A stretch of 64,000 bases of DNA from assembly GCA_905221605.1 (NCBI GenBank), contig CAJNDS010002404.1, forward strand, positions 300,925 through 364,924. The letters are read 5' to 3'. Position 1 is the first letter of the stretch. The number at the start of each line of letters is the position of its first letter. The translations under genes and the position numbers were made by a program. Of this stretch, positions 1 to 12,940 are shown piece after piece. The DNA is from Symbiodinium natans (lineage: Eukaryota > Sar > Dinophyceae > Suessiales > Symbiodiniaceae). The notes under the pieces are model-generated. The model was given only the letters and a program-made list of their open reading frames with translations. It searched no databases and was not told the DNA's origin.

Positions 1-3000
1 AACATGCTGCCGCAATTATCGGCTCAATAGACCTTATATATTTAGGGATATAAGAGGATCTGCCCTGTGGGGTCAACGCAATGTGATAGTACTTGCCTCT
101 GCGAGCGTTGCTGCCATGGTGGAGCAGTTGTGGATTGACCTTGCATTGGGGCACTCCGTCCTGATCTCGCAACTGCTTTGCAGACGTTTTGAAGCATGTG
201 ATCACAAGGTGTTCGGTTCCCCATGTGGATGTTGCTGGCCAAATGACCAGAGCCGATCTCAATCACCCTTTGTGGCTACTATTGACAGGCTGTAGGGCAT
301 GACGGAGCATTGAAAGATGCAGAGGCATTTCCGCTTGTGGGAATGCTAAGATGGTGAAAGTCGTGGGCCGTGTCTGCCATGATGCCAAGGGTATAGCTTT
401 CTCTCGTCTGTCGAAGAAACGGAACGAAGAGATTTGGATGGAGGCGCCTCGCAGTTAAGGAGTATTCCCAGCGCAAGAGCGGTCATCCGTAGATCGTGCT
501 ACGATCACTAGATGGTTCTTGTTTTGCTGTCCCGATTTTTCTGGCAGGACGACCCCGAGGGTGCCGGAGAGTTCATTGCTGCAGCCTCGTAGTTCTCCCC
601 AAACCCCACCAAGTGTTCACCCAGATCTCCGCCCAGATCCGCCCCCCAATTTGGGGAAAGGAGCCGTTGTCGAAGGGTCATCAAAATTTGAATGGATGAC
701 TAACGTGTGAAATCTATCCAGGGAGGGTCCATTTTTTTTTCCGGGCGGCTCCCCCATGTCCATGATCCCAACTCCCATCCTTGCCTTGAGGATGCCACCC
801 AACTTGACAGCTGTTGGGGCATCATTCTGGACAGCGAAAAGGGTTGAGGTGTAGAGCCAATCAGAGTTTGAGGCAGATGCAGCTCCGTGTTCAGTGCCCC
901 TTGTTTCACTTCACGCAACCCATGCCCACGCGCAACATCCTGCCTCGAAGCCGAAGCGCAGAGCGAGGAAGGGATGCTCAGGATTTGTCCAGCAGTGGAT
1001 CCCGTGCCATGTATCCATGCCGGAGTGCCTGATCGCCCCGATGTGGGCACGTGCAAGATGGCAAAATCTTTGGCGCATTTGAGCACACTGCACTGCGCAG
1101 CGACCGTGTCACGGACGAGCGTTGCCTGGCAGGCATCCTCTACGCTCCGCATCCCTTCATGGCTCAATGCCATTGGTCAGCATGGCAGAGCATCGCACTT
1201 CCTGCTTTCGGACGCTCCATGCGCCTGTGGTGCAGGCGCGAAGTTCGGCAAACGCAGCTTTGTACATTTTGTAGTCTTCGTGTATCCCTGAAGCTGCACC
1301 GGCAGCTGAAGTACATCGGGAGCAAAGCAAAGCTGCCCTTCAGCTATGTCCAGGTCACAGAGCATTTCCCAGCCAAGGCACTCCTTTCAGTGGCCGTGTC
1401 AAGCCTGCCACGGCAGTGTGGTTCATCTGACATGATGCTCGCGCGGGCCGAAGCTTTGAGCTCGAGATCAGAGTACATTGTAGCTGCGTTGCCGTTGGCG
1501 AGTAACGCCAGAATCTGCAATCGTCCAGTCAGCCAGTAGTACATCATGAACCCAGGTTACCCAGTTTCCTTTCCTGTATTCACAGCCCCGGGCGGCACCA
1601 GGGATGAGGGCCTACTGCTGTGCTGAGTTTTTGATCCCGATGTCCATCCCCTGCATGGTGGTGAGTTGGAGGCCAAATTAACAGTTTCACTGAAGCCGTA
1701 GTTTCCTAAAGTCCACTGAAGATTTTCATCGCGATCTGCCCAGCCAGAAGTCAGGATGACCTCGAATAAAGCACATTGCCGACCCACTTCATGAAGCCAC
1801 ACTTTCCATTGAAGTGACGACCTAAACCCTAACGGCTATAGGCAGTCTTCACACAAGACATTCCCAACGAGGCACAGTTGAGCAAGCTCGGGTTTGAATA
1901 GAATCGCCACCGCTTCCCGAACACTTCAAAATAGGAGTGGAGCGAGCCGCTGCACCAACGAAGATGGGCCCCTCTGCACCAGCAAAGTGCGAGGTGCGCC
2001 TTCCGAGTCAGTAGGCATTGGAAGCTCGGATATGTCCTCTTCCGAGGCAAGCTGCTTTCCTGAGCAAGTTAGTTTTATTTCACAATGTGGGAATCCACAG
2101 ATTTCAACTACGTCCTTTTCTGGAGGGTATCAGTTCATTGCACAATCTAACGCTTCTCTAGGCAGTCCCGAGCCATCGCTGACATCTTGTAGTGTGCTGG
2201 CAGCTTGGTCGAGAATGTCATCGAGAAGACCGGAGGCTTCATAGGCCTCTTGACACCACGAGCAGCGCTGCCGAGCTCGTTTGCATCGTTTTGCCCCCTG
2301 TTGGCGGTGCAGCCGCTGGCTGCCGAGAAACGATGCTCCTTTGTGGGTTCTTCAATGACACGCCGTGGAAGCCAGCAAAGCATTCCCTCATACCCCCTGC
2401 TCGCAGATCACACAGCTCGGGGCTTGTGATCTGCGAAGGCCAGCCTTCAAGTCTGACGCTGGGCCCCGCCACAGCTGAAGTGGAGGCCAGCAGGGTACCT
2501 TCAATTTGCATGGCATGCAACTGGCTGCTGTGCAGCCTCTCCTTCTGGCATCTTCTTTCCTGTGGAGGGTACAACTTCAGCTTCGAGGCAGATGTCAATT
2601 GGCCGAGATTGGTTGCTAAGCATACTGGTGTGCACCCTTTGTGTGTGGCATGGGACGGCTGCCGAAGTTTCACCGCATTCCACACCGTAGGCCGGACGGT
2701 CCCCTGACGGTCCGGACGGTCATGGACCTTCAACCTGCATTCCCCCAGAGACCGTGAGTCATGCGGCTTGCTCCGAACTTGCGTCTCGACAGGCTTAACC
2801 CCTTTTCATCCTTTTCAAAGACTGCCTGCCTGCAACACACTTGCACATGTGATGCTTCAGCTTTGAGCATTATCCGATTGCATTTGAGTGATCCCTGAAC
2901 CCCTCAACATCCACAGTCCGACAAACTCGACACGCCCCTACACCCTAAGGTGGGCAAAAAGAGGTTGTTTCAAGACCACAGCCTGCTTTGACTCTTGTCA

Positions 3001-3090
3001 TGTCCTGCAGGCAGGGGCAGCTTGCCACGAATCAGGTTTATGTGCACGGGAGCCACAGCCTTTTCCTAAGAGGATGCTCCTTTCCTTGCG
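1..3090. other. No supported gene
   Basis: Open frames occur on both strands (for example 700-1173 minus, 1051-1539 plus, 2192-2707 plus), but none matches a family I recognise and several overlap in antisense. The only local structure I see is a short GGACGGTC-type repetition near 2690-2722. Confidence 0.5.
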
Positions 3091-3270
3091 TCCAGATTCT
3101 TTCGCATGTCTAAATGCGGGTATGTGCTGCTGCATAGGTGGCATGAGATGCAGAAGAAGCACCCGGAGCTGCCAGAAGCAGGAAACATAGGCCTTTGCGC
3201 AGATGTGCCTGTGGTTTGGCAGCATCTCCGCAAAGAGAGGATGTACGCGACCACGGAAGGACAATTCTAA
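3070..3270 (+). CDS. Hypothetical short exon or small ORF
   Basis: An ATG at 3106 opens a 54-residue frame ending in TAA at 3268-3270, and the frame stays open upstream to about 3070. It contains a well-mixed, coding-like segment (HEMQKKHPELPEAG, then VVWQHLRKERMY). No family is recognised. It could be one exon of a gene that includes the coding-like stretch at 3601-3849. The opposite strand is also open here, so the strand is an inference from amino-acid composition and from the + orientation of every recognised gene in the window. Confidence 0.3.
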   Translation, partial: EDAPFLASRFFRMSKCGYVLLHRWHEMQKKHPELPEAGNIGLCADVPVVWQHLRKERMYATTEGQF

Positions 3271-3600
3271 ACGTCACTGCGTGATCAGAGCCATCACAGC
3301 CATCGCAGTGGCCCGCAGCCGGGAGCGCCTCCCGAGGGCGCTTGCCACTGCCAGTTGTGGGTCGCTTCAGGGACCTCGCAGCACACCCGTGCGCTTTCCG
3401 CCCCATGAGGACAAGGAGGATCTCGCGTTGGTGCTCCATTAGTAGGGTTCGTTCTCTGCTAGCCTCCTTACCCTTCTTTACTTTTTGTTGGTCACTTCAT
3501 AAAGAAGCCTGCTTGCCGCATGCCAACGTAGTGGGGTACCCAACAAGGCCTTGCTGCCTGCATTGCTGCATATTGAGGCATGATGTGATGTGACCCCCTA

Positions 3601-3849
3601 GGAAGGAGCTCGAAGGTGCTTGCTGGGCGGAACCGCAAAGTGCAGTTCGTGGCGACAGGAGGCACGCCCTGCGTCTCTTAGCTTCCGAGGACGGCGCCAT
3701 CTCCTTCCCGGAGGCCTTCGAGGCCTTGCGCCCGTGGCGCCGAAGCAGCGTTTTTCGCAGCTGTTTGGCGGCTGCGGGAGGGGCGCGATCTCGGGATGAC
3801 AGTCCCAGCCATCTTCCCGCATTTCGGGCGAGAGGTCCCTCAGACTAGG
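3601..3849 (+). CDS. Hypothetical exon with a splice-like 5' border
   Basis: A pyrimidine-rich stretch ending CCCCCTAG|G at 3594-3601 looks like a dinoflagellate 3' splice site. It opens a frame of about 82 codons that ends in TAG at 3847-3849. The encoded segment has balanced composition (LLASEDGAISFPEAFEALRP is typical) but no domain I recognise. An upstream partner may be the open stretch ending near 3442. A 119-codon antisense frame covers the same bases, so this remains a candidate only. Confidence 0.3.
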
Positions 3850-4772
3850 GAGGTGTTTGGCAAGTCCAGCAAGGTGATGGGTCTCTTTTCGAGTGGCATC
3901 TTGCCTGCCTTCGAATGATGCACAGATTTGGTACAAGCCAGGGACGAGTGAGCTCAAGCTCGTGCAGCCACGACTCGGCAGTCTAATGCAAGGCCTTCAT
4001 CGCTTTTGGAGGGTCGCATTGTCGTCGACGGTCGAACTTTGTGTTCGGAGCGTGCACTGCGAGTATGATCTCGGGGGTTGGCAGCAAGGGCTCTGATGGT
4101 ATCCGCAGTCTCAGTGTCGAGCCACACTCGACGAGGGGCTCTCTTGTTGCAGCCGGGGAATTCTTCGAGGAGGCTTGTGCTTCTTGCGCCCTGGCCGAAC
4201 TTCCTGCCTAAACGGTGCAAAACGAATACATCGCCTCGCATCATAATCTCTGTCCGGAGTTTGGGTTTCCTCTGTCCATGCCAAAGGAATCTGCTTCTTT
4301 CTCTCGAGGCCCCCGGCTTTTAAGCCATTTCTTTGATCGATTTTGGGGCCTTGCTTCCAGGATGTGTGGGTTCAAAGAGGCTAAATACAGCCCTAAAGCC
4401 CAAAACAGAAAAACCCTAAACCCGGAACAGAAGCCAAACAGAAAGCACGGACTTTTCTCTGGCAACGCGGGTGGATGCACATGACAATGTAATGCAGAAT
4501 TTTGGTCCTGACACTGCGACCCTGCAAAACACAACTCTGTCCCTGCAAAGAGCCAGTGGGTGGTTTAGGTTTTAGAGTTTAAGGGTCGAGGGCTTAGGGC
4601 AAGCTTGTCGAGCCCGTTGGAGCGAGCTGGGCTCTTGCAGGCTCTCTTCAGGGCCCTAGCAGGCCCCTAAAGCCCAAATCCAAAGCCATCGGCACCCCCG
4701 GACCGCAAACCCGAAAGTTGCCAGCCGGGAAGCTGATTTCCTGCCTCGAAGAGTGACTCGAGTGACTCTTAG

Positions 4773-4824
4773 TTTAGGGTTTAGGGTTTAGTATAGGGTT
4801 TAGGGTTTAGGGTTTGGGTTTGGG
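4773..4824. repeat. Interstitial telomere-like TTTAGGG tract
   Basis: About seven consecutive or slightly degenerate copies of TTTAGGG lie on the + strand, broken once by GTATAGGG and grading into TTTGGG. This heptamer is the Arabidopsis-type telomere unit, also reported for dinoflagellates. The tract lies inside ordinary sequence, so it is interstitial rather than a chromosome end. Weaker relatives lie just upstream at 4560-4600. Confidence 0.85.
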
Positions 4825-5816
4825 TGCACGGTAGCCCCATTTTGCAGGTTATCGGTGAGAGCACGGACTCCAAAGTTGCGCCACTCCGTCAAGGCCGCGC
4901 CTCTTTGGGCCTCTTCGGGGTTAGACGGATTGCCATGGCTGGCAAGCGCAGTAGCACCTAAGCGGAGAGCCACATGGCCGAAGGTAACACAAGTGCTGTC
5001 CCCTCATTTCTTTCCACCTTTCCTTCGGCTTCTGGGTTTGAGGATGTTTGAGGTTTCATGGGGTCGGCGCCTCAAAGCCGATGGCCAAAAGCCATGAGAA
5101 AGGCAGCGGCCGCATCCGAAGAGCGAAGCTTTGCAAGGCCTTTCCTAGGCCTTCAAGGCTTTCAAGGCCTCCGCAGCATGCCGCTGATGCCGCTTTTTGG
5201 CCTGATCAGGGTCTGGCAGGAGGAGTGGGACAGTCCAGGAGACATCGCCAGGAGGCACAGGAATGGCTACCTCCACTCCCACCCGCCTCGGACCGAGAGG
5301 ACATCCAGGATTGAGTGTGCGACTTCAAACGCAGGGTTTTTCACAAGAGGGGTTGGTTCCACACAGACCCTCGCCCCAGCCTCACCCCACCTCCAAACCC
5401 GAAACCGACAGGGCTACCAAAGACTCCTTCTCAAAAATGTGTTGGTGTGCTTCAGTTTTTCGGGTTCCCATTTGCTGACTCTGCGAACAGTACGAATTTG
5501 TTCGTGAGATTCTGAGGATTGTTCCACAGCCCCAGGCAACACAGACAAACAAAACGCCGGCACGTCCAACCGGTGTTCTTGCTTCTGGTTTGGCCGGTCC
5601 GCAGATGGGATGCCAACCCTACAACCTCGTTTCGGGTTTCAAAAGTGTCCCGTTTTCAAGACGAGGCATCTGGCAGGGTGCCGGCCTCGCAATGCTTAAG
5701 AGCTCCTAGCCACGAGTCTTCTTCAAGAAGGGGGCTTCAGAGGAGAAAGGCTGCCGCTTCCGAGTTAAGACTTTCCTCCCCCAGCTAGGAAACTCGACCA
5801 AGAAAGGAAAGACCCG

Positions 5817-5850
5817 AAACCCTAAACCCTCAACCCAACCCTCAACCCTG
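5817..5850. repeat. Degenerate telomere-like CCCTAAA tract
   Basis: Four to five variants of CCCTAAA/CCCTCAA/CCCAA occur in the opposite orientation to the tract at 4773-4824. They read as decayed telomere-type repeat. Confidence 0.65.
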
Positions 5851-6252
5851 AAGGTTTCCAAGAAGGATGCAGGCGATAAGCCCGCAGTCCCTTGGGTTGA
5901 AGCCAGTCATTTTCTGGGGTTTTGCTCTCACAGAGTGTACCCATCCCAAGCCCGGCGCCCAGCCAGCTGCGATGGAAGGGCCCTCCAACAACAAGGCTTA
6001 GGGGTATTTAGGTTAAGGACCCGTTTTTTCCTGACCCCCAAAACAAACACCGCGGCGCGCGGCGCCGGGAGAACCGGGGCCTGCGCCACCTTCCGGCCAG
6101 CCCCGAGACTTGCGTCGGGTGGCACAAGGAGAAATGGGAGAAGTTCTTCCTTTTCGGGTGTCTCGGGTTGTTGCAGGCCAGGTGCTGGGTGCTGGGTACT
6201 TTGACGATGGGACTCGGTGCCTTCTTGCCGTAGCAAACGACGACACCACGCC

Positions 6253-6288
6253 GATTGGGCCGATTGGGCCGATTGGGCCGATTGGGCC
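6253..6288. repeat. 9-bp minisatellite (GATTGGGCC)x4
   Basis: Four perfect copies of GATTGGGCC are followed by a degenerate fifth (TCGATGGGCC). The period of 9 keeps three frames open, which explains the Pro-Ile-Gly and Ala-Asp-Trp pseudo-repeats in overlapping frames. I do not treat those frames as genes. Confidence 0.9.
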
Positions 6289-8842
6289 TCGATGGGCCAT
6301 GTCCTTAAGCCATCTCAAGCCGTGCTGTGTGCATGTCAGACTTGTATTCATGCCTTTCAAGTACTTGGGGCTCCGCTGCTCACTTCTTGTTCAGATGGTC
6401 ATGAGGCCAACTTTCCCTATGCAAATAGTTTGAAAAACCTTGTGATCCAGGTCTTCAAGGCAGAAAGCCGCCCGCTGTTCTCCCACCATCCCCGGATTAT
6501 GGACGATGCTCCTCTGCAGGGAACGATCTCATTGTCAGCAGCACCAAAGAAGGCCGGCATTCGCTGCATGCTCTGCAGCATGCTGGATGGCACGATCGGG
6601 CAGAGGATCAGCACGTCTACGTGATGGCTTTGCAAGCCTTGAAGACCAACAGCTAAGATTCTAGGGGTACGGGGTCTCCGGGAAGGGGTCCCGTTTGGGG
6701 CCAAGTCGCCTTGACAGTCTCAGAGCTCTCGCTCGCCTTTCTCGGCCGAGTGCACGCGCAATCGCTGCCCAAACGGCCCCAGCCTCTTCTTCTCGCATGC
6801 ACCGCGCGCTTCGCATGCATGCGAAGTCTGCCTACTGAAACGACGGCGGTGGTCGTCCTCTTTGTTGCAGCTCTCGCAGCCCGGCATTTCCTTGCAGTGG
6901 CCCCAGAAGGTGCCGGTGCAACGTGCTAGGTCAAGGTGAAATTCAAGCGTGGGTCATCGGTGGGAGTGGGAGCAACTGAGTAAGTGTCGTCTTCCTAAGG
7001 CAGCAGATGCCTCCTGCACTAACCTGTGACGCGTTTGAGTGGCCTCTCCTGCACTTCTCGGCCACGTTTCGCATCCGGTACATTCGCACTAGGGCTACAG
7101 GGCTCTCTGGGCTCTATGGAGGCGGTTTTCAGACTCCTCAACACCTTCTGAGGTGCAGAAGAGCAAAAAGAAGAGGGCAGCTCTCGAAAAGGACCGGTGT
7201 GATTTGCATCGCCTGCATCTTTGGCTGACCAGCGATGAGGACATGGGTTTTATGCGTCAATGAGATTGGTGTCGGATTGGGAATCAGCTGATCTGGGCCG
7301 GTTTTGAGGCTCGGTCCAGGACGACTGTGGATGGCCCAGTGAGATTCAATTCGGGCTGCGGTGCAAGGCTTCTTTCTGGCACCTGGTTCGTTTCTGCAGG
7401 TTGCGAGATTGGGCACTGAGCGCACTTTGTGAGCGGGGCAGGTGGGCCCCGGGCCATACCGGCCATTCCTGAGGGGAAGGAAAAGATAAGACAAAGATAA
7501 CTCGGCTCATGCCCCTGCGCTGGCTCTAAGAGTCTACAGCCTAAAGCCTCAACCAGCTGCCTGTTACTCATACGGGCGTCACAGCTGCGGCAGCCATGTT
7601 TTCGGCCTCGCTGTGGGGTGTGCCTGTGATGCTACATGCAGCATAAGTGTCGATGAGCCCCTGGTCCGAACAAGTCATAAGGCTTGCAGCCGATCAGTCC
7701 TTTCCGGTGCTTGAAATTGTCGCCAGGAATCGAAGTGCTTGTGGCACCGTAAGCAGACCTCACGCCTCACTTCAACTTCGGGTGAGCCTCCCTGTGTACT
7801 TTACCTGATATAAGTCTGATCAGATTGTATTTTCAATACCATGAAACTGAAGCCGGGGAGGTTCTCAATTTATGAACCCAGCCTGCACGTGGGGTGTCCT
7901 TCGAGTTGGTAGAGCGTCCAGGCAGACACACGTGAATGTTGCGGCCCGGCTGTGACACTTCGGTGCGACTTGTGGCAGGTTTCACCTGTTGGCATCTGCG
8001 GTCTTTATTGTCGAGTGTTTTTGGAATCCTCAAGTCCATGAAAGCCCTGTTTCGTGGCGCTAAACCTCAATGCCTTCCTGCATGCAGGAGTGAGGACCCC
8101 TCCTCCGAGCAGGGCGGAGCCGGCCTCGCGCAGCGGCCCCGCCAATTCATCTCAGCCGCCGGCTCCGGGAGATACGCCAAAACCTTCGGTTCGCTTCACT
8201 AAACTTTCGTGGGGTTTCAGGAAGTTTGAAGGGATTGCTCGGACTACTCAAACGGATTTAGGCTTTGACTGATGCGGATGCATTTCGCGTGCTCGGCTGT
8301 GCTCGTGCAACCGCTGCATGGACATTTGGCACACAGGATCCGCTTTGACTAAGCACTTGGCACCATCTATGGCGCCGGTTTGCAACATGCCTTCCCCCGT
8401 CAGGGAAGCAGCAGCATGTCCGCAAAGTGCCTGCACTCAGCAGCTCTGTCCGCATCCAAAGACGTGCTACGCACACTTTGCACACTTCGTGACGCAGAGG
8501 CCGTCCATGCAAGCCCGCTTGATCCCAACAGCTGCGTACGGCAACCTTACCGTAGAGAAGGCTTTTTGCTATGCAAAGAACACAGCGGAAAGACGGAAAC
8601 CTCTCAGGCTGTGAGTGCTGGAGCAGTCTGCCCGGAAGAGCATACCGGCCTCACGTGATAGTGGACAGGCTCCGAGCCCAGCGCATAGCGTTCTGTTCCG
8701 TTGCAGAGTGACTGGCTACACATTCAGTTGGCAGCTGGCGCGGGCGCCACGGGAGTCACATGACTCGCGGGAGCAGCTTCGAGAGGGCTAAGTTCTGCTT
8801 GGACGGGGATCACCCAAAGCCTACCCGAACATTGCCCTAATC

Positions 8843-9900
8843 ATGTCATCTTCGGATGAGCGGCAGCGTTCCACGGTGGCAGTGGTGGAGAAGCCCAACA
8901 CGAAGTCTGGCACAGGTCCCTACACACAGCGTTTGCAGGGCAGTGTGCTTGGCATGGTACGACAAGTGTGACCAGGCAAGTTGCTGCCAGCAAAAGGCTG
9001 CATATTTACTGAGAGTCAGGCGAGGCTGATCCGTCCGTCGCTGAGAGAGGTCGCAGATGTCGACCTGGCGGCAGCACCTGTTGACCGAGCCGAGCTGCCC
9101 ACCCCCCTGGAAGCTGCCATGCTGCGGGCAGACTGAGGCTCAGCATGTTCTGTTGCGAGGTTATGAAGGCCACAGCAAGTGTACCGGGTCACGATTTATG
9201 CTCTCAAAACTCTCAAGGCTACGTAGGATGGGCTGGTGTGCATAGGTCGCATAGGTTTCCGTTATAGGAGCCGTGTAAAAGGACATGGGACAGCCAAGCA
9301 GAGAATGTTGAAGTACTGCGCCTGAAAACGATAAAGCGATAGGGTACGCTGTCAGCCGAGGCCTGCACAAACATCGAGTTTCGATGCCAGTGCAAGTGCT
9401 GCAAGTGGCCGTCAATTCTTTCCTCACGTGTGGTTGGGCTGCCTTCGCACGCCCTTCCAGGATGAAAAAAACCTTCTGCGATGCATCCATCTGAGCTCGG
9501 ACTGAAGAACCCTCATCAATACCATCCACGCCGAAACGAAGCCATGCTTTGGAAGCCTTGTACATGAGGGTGACGCAAGTGCCATGATTGAAGTCTCGGA
9601 TTTGAGGTCAGACATCTCAGCACATTTTGAGCGCTGTCCCCCGGCGCAACACTTGAGTGCATTCTAGCACCGTCGTTATTTACAGACAATTTGCAGTGGG
9701 CTCCCCTGGATATGGCCCTGACTGAGAGTGTGTAGGACTCAGGCCACCCGGGGAGCCATTGAGTGCTAAGCGGGGTGTGCTCTCTCCTCCAGGTGTGCAT
9801 TCGCGCCGCTCAGAAGCCACACGCGTGTATTTGACTTCCAGTCAGGCTGGACGCCGAGCAACTTCATGGACACGGTGCTCCCCTTGACTGCATGCAGGTA
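8843..9900 (+). CDS. Hypothetical multi-exon gene, unassigned
   Basis: An ATG at 8843 begins a hydrophilic frame (MSSSDERQRSTVAVVEKPN) that stays open to about 8970. A second coding-like stretch at about 9030-9136 reads SLREVADVDLAAAPVDRAEL and follows an AG. Further candidate exons are at about 9448-9500 (TPFQDEKNLLRCIH), 9660-9724 and 9793-9897 (VFDFQSGWTPSNFMD, with CTCCAG just before it). I recognise no family, and exon joins are not fixed by homology. Minus-strand frames at 9161-9565 and 9766-10029 are also long and could be the real coding strand. I favour + because every identified gene in the window is +. Confidence 0.3.
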
Positions 9901-11847
9901 ATTGCGGCTAAACGTGGCTGTGCCAGAACGAGGTTTTCGCCTTCCTACTTTGTCACGCTTTGCAAAGCACTGCAAGGCCATCACATGAAGCCAACACCCG
10001 GTGCCCAAAGTCCCCCGTAGGCTTGACAAGAGGATCCCTAAGCGTCATCTGCCGGCTTCTGGAGTGCGAAGCGGCACGATGCTTTTGCAGGCTTCTGGCA
10101 CCTTCAAGAAGTCCTGCCCGATGCTGATTGCATGCGACATCATCAGTGTCGTGTCGTGCTTACTTTCAGAGAGGGAGACAATATAGACCCCGCGAGGGAG
10201 GAACGACGTCTTGGCAGTTCCTGGTCTGTCGTCACTTCCCCTTTGTAAGTTTTGTGACAGGCCACCATGCACCTCCAATGTTTGCTGCCAAAGGGATCCC
10301 CCCCTCCCCCTTCCCCTATTGTACGGAAGCCCTAGACCTTAAACCGCCTGATTTACGGAGATTTTACCTCCATGTAGAGCTGAGAAGGAGCTTGGAACTC
10401 TCTCTGTCTGGGTAGTGTAAAAGGGCCCATATGTACCCAAATTTCGAGACTACCGACCCAAAAACCATACTGGCTTCTAGGCTTAAAGCTTGGGGTCTAG
10501 GGTAGCGGGCCATAAGCGGTACGTAGAACCCTACACCTTACGAGCCCGAACTGCCCTGGGCTTGAACTAATTCGGGCAAGGCGCCTTTCCAAAGCGGAAA
10601 GCCTCACTCCAGCACGTGCTGGCAGCGGCAGCTGGGGGACGCGCCCGTCAGCGCGAGTAAGCTTGCTCGCTGCGGAATCCTGCGCCCTAGCGTCCATACA
10701 GTGGGCACCCAAGCAGGGATCACGGGGTCAAGAGAAACCCCGCAGAGTGTTGCCGTCCTGAGACGGTGAACCCGAAGCTCCTGGAGCCATTTTCTCGGGG
10801 CCCTGGTAGGAGTTGTGCTAGGAACCGAAGAGCAGGGACCCTGCACCCCGCAGCTTCCTGCCATGTTCGGCTTGTCTTGCGCTCAGAGGTTCCCAGTTGT
10901 CGTGACTCGCACTTATGACGCCTTGTGGGGAGGCACAACGGAGCAACATGCCATGACCCTTAACAAACTTCAAGTCATAGCGTTCTCGGCACGGAGCTCA
11001 AGGGTGTGCTATGTTTCTGATGTCCTGGGTTCAGATTTTTTGATTTATGCATTGGGACAGAAACATTTTCACTGCCCCGTGTGCTACCTTCAAGTCTAGC
11101 CTCCAAGACTCACAGCTCTGCGCTAAACCCCAGCCAGCAACGCTACGGACAGAGCGTAAGTGCACAGTGGAATTTCAAACTTCCCGAGCCGAAAGGATAT
11201 ATCTTCCTCGGAAGATGCGATGGATTGGGCGGATGCCTGTCTTGCTACAAGAACATGGTTGAGGCACTGCCCATGAGGTTTCCATACCTTCTGATCCGGT
11301 TCATCCTACTTGGTTAAAGATGAGCACAACTTCTGCAGAATGCTGCAGTCTTTGTTTTGTATGCACTTGCGGCACTGGCACCAGCATCAGCTTCAGCTTG
11401 CTGAGCTGTTGAACAGTGCAGAAGTGGTTTCTGATGAGGCTGCAAAAGATACGGGTGCCTGTTAATGAAGGAGTTGCCGGCCCGGAGCGTGGCTGTGTTG
11501 GATGTGGACATCGTGCGCTAGCGCTTGCTTGCGCTTGCTAGCGCTGGGAGGCTGTGTGCGTGGTTTGGAGCCGCCGTGTTGATGCCGAAAGACCCTGTGC
11601 CAGGTGTGCGTGGGCCGCGTAACCTCTGCAGTGTGCGTTCTTTCGGCGCATGGCAGCGCGGCGTCCCATTGAAGGCTGCAGCATTTGCAGGAAGGTTTGC
11701 AGGACACCATTTGGATTGTATTGCCTGCACGCTTCGACTGTCAAGTTGATGCTTCTGTTGCTTTCTGCGTGTGTGAGCCAACCTGCCGACCGGTGGACGG
11801 TCGTTGCTTTGCGTGGGTCTGCGCCTCCGATTCGGCTCGCCCGCAGG

Positions 11848-11878
11848 GCTCGCAGTGCTCGCAGTGCTCGCAGTGCTG
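11848..11878. repeat. 9-bp minisatellite (GCTCGCAGT)n
   Basis: Just over three copies of GCTCGCAGT. The array gives Ser-Gln-Cys and Ala-Arg-Ser pseudo-repeats in overlapping frames. It lies 350 bp from a second array with a different 9-bp unit. Confidence 0.85.
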
Positions 11879-12237
11879 GCCTTCTTCTCTCGACCCGAAC
11901 GAGGCTTGGCAGGGCAGGCTTCCTTCGCTGCCGGGGGCCCTCGAAGTTAGGCATGTTTCAGATCGGTTTAGCGGGCATCCTATTCCTGCTAAGCATGCGT
12001 GCATCTCCCGAAAAGAGTCTTGCGCGGCCGACTGTGCGGAGACCGCGACGCCGCCTGCAAAGCCTATACACTTGAGCAAGTCAGCTTGCGTCCTGTGGCC
12101 CATCCGATGGCCATTTGAGGAAGGCAAGCCACGGAGAGGGCCAGAAGGCTTGGCCTTCGCCCTTCGCCTAATGATTTGACTCTTCAAGCTGGGCTGTTGA
12201 CCGACTCGCCAGGCCGGCTGAGGCTTGGCTCCGGCTT

Positions 12238-12326
12238 GGCTGCGGCGTGGCTGCGGCGTGGCTGCACTGGCTGCACTGGCTGCGCTGGCTGCGCTGGCTG
12301 CGCTGGCTGCGCTGGCTGCGGCTTGG
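12238..12326. repeat. 9-bp minisatellite (CTGCGCTGG)n with variants
   Basis: About nine copies of a 9-bp unit pass from GCTGCGGCGTG variants through CTGCACTGG to CTGCGCTGG. The copies change in order along the array, as expected when an array grows from one end. It is translated as Trp-Leu-Arg or Ala-Leu-Ala repeats in frames that I reject as genes. Confidence 0.85.
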
Positions 12327-12915
12327 CCGTTCCCGACCGCAGCATCGCAGTGTAACCGCCACTTCTTGGAGCAGGCTGCCGGGGCAGGTGGGCTTCGTTC
12401 GTGGCTGTGAAGGCGGCGAGGGCGACGCTTCGGTCATGCGGTCATGTTTCGTTTGAGTCTGTCGGGGGCTGTGCGTCGTTGCACTTGCACCAGCTTGCGG
12501 GTCCAGGCAGATCGTCTCAAGCCACCCAAGCCGCTCATTGCCGCCAAGCCCTCAGCAGGCAACACCCTCAATTGCGCCGTTCCTCGGAGCCCTCGCACCT
12601 GCAGCACAGCCTGAAATGGTTGGGCCAGAGCACTTCCTTCATGAAGTTCCGGCCAAACCCCAAGATCCGAACGCGAAGGCGCCTACTCTTCCGGGATTCG
12701 GGATCTTTCGCTTGTCCTTTTCATCTTCGACTTCCTATAACTAGCATCTAGCTCAAGGAGGCTTCTTGAGAGACAGCTCCATCCGGGATCCCATCGCCTT
12801 CAAAACCAGGGCTGCGCTGTTAGTCGCCCGTCCTCGAGGCTAAGTGCGTAAGCTGCAAAAGGAGAAGCTCAAAGTTTCTTGAGCTTGCCGGAATTTTCCC
12901 TTGTAAATCGAGGAG

Positions 12916-12940
12916 AACCCTACAACCCTACAACCCTAAA
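12916..12940. repeat. Short telomere-like CCCTACAA/CCCTAAA tract
   Basis: Three copies of an ACCCTACA/ACCCTAAA-type unit, one of the dispersed telomere-like tracts. Confidence 0.6.

Larger units (their letters stand above)
3850..8842. other. Gene-poor stretch with telomere-like and minisatellite DNA
   Basis: I see no protein family here. The frame at 5058-5507 (149 codons, +) is the longest and is unconvincing. The stretch contains telomere-like tracts near 4380-4440, 4560-4600, 4773-4824 and 5817-5850, and a 9-bp minisatellite at 6253-6288. Confidence 0.5.

Noticed and set aside
700-1173. 157-codon minus ORF as a retroelement remnant
   Set aside because: No reverse transcriptase, endonuclease or gag-like motif visible.
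4829-4850. Spliced-leader-like CGGTAGCCCCATTTTGCAG
   Set aside because: Needs a 2-base insertion and breaks off before the conserved GGCTCAAG end. No ORF follows.
6013-6360. Pro-Ile-Gly repeat protein
   Set aside because: Only the 9-bp minisatellite; several frames open through the same array.
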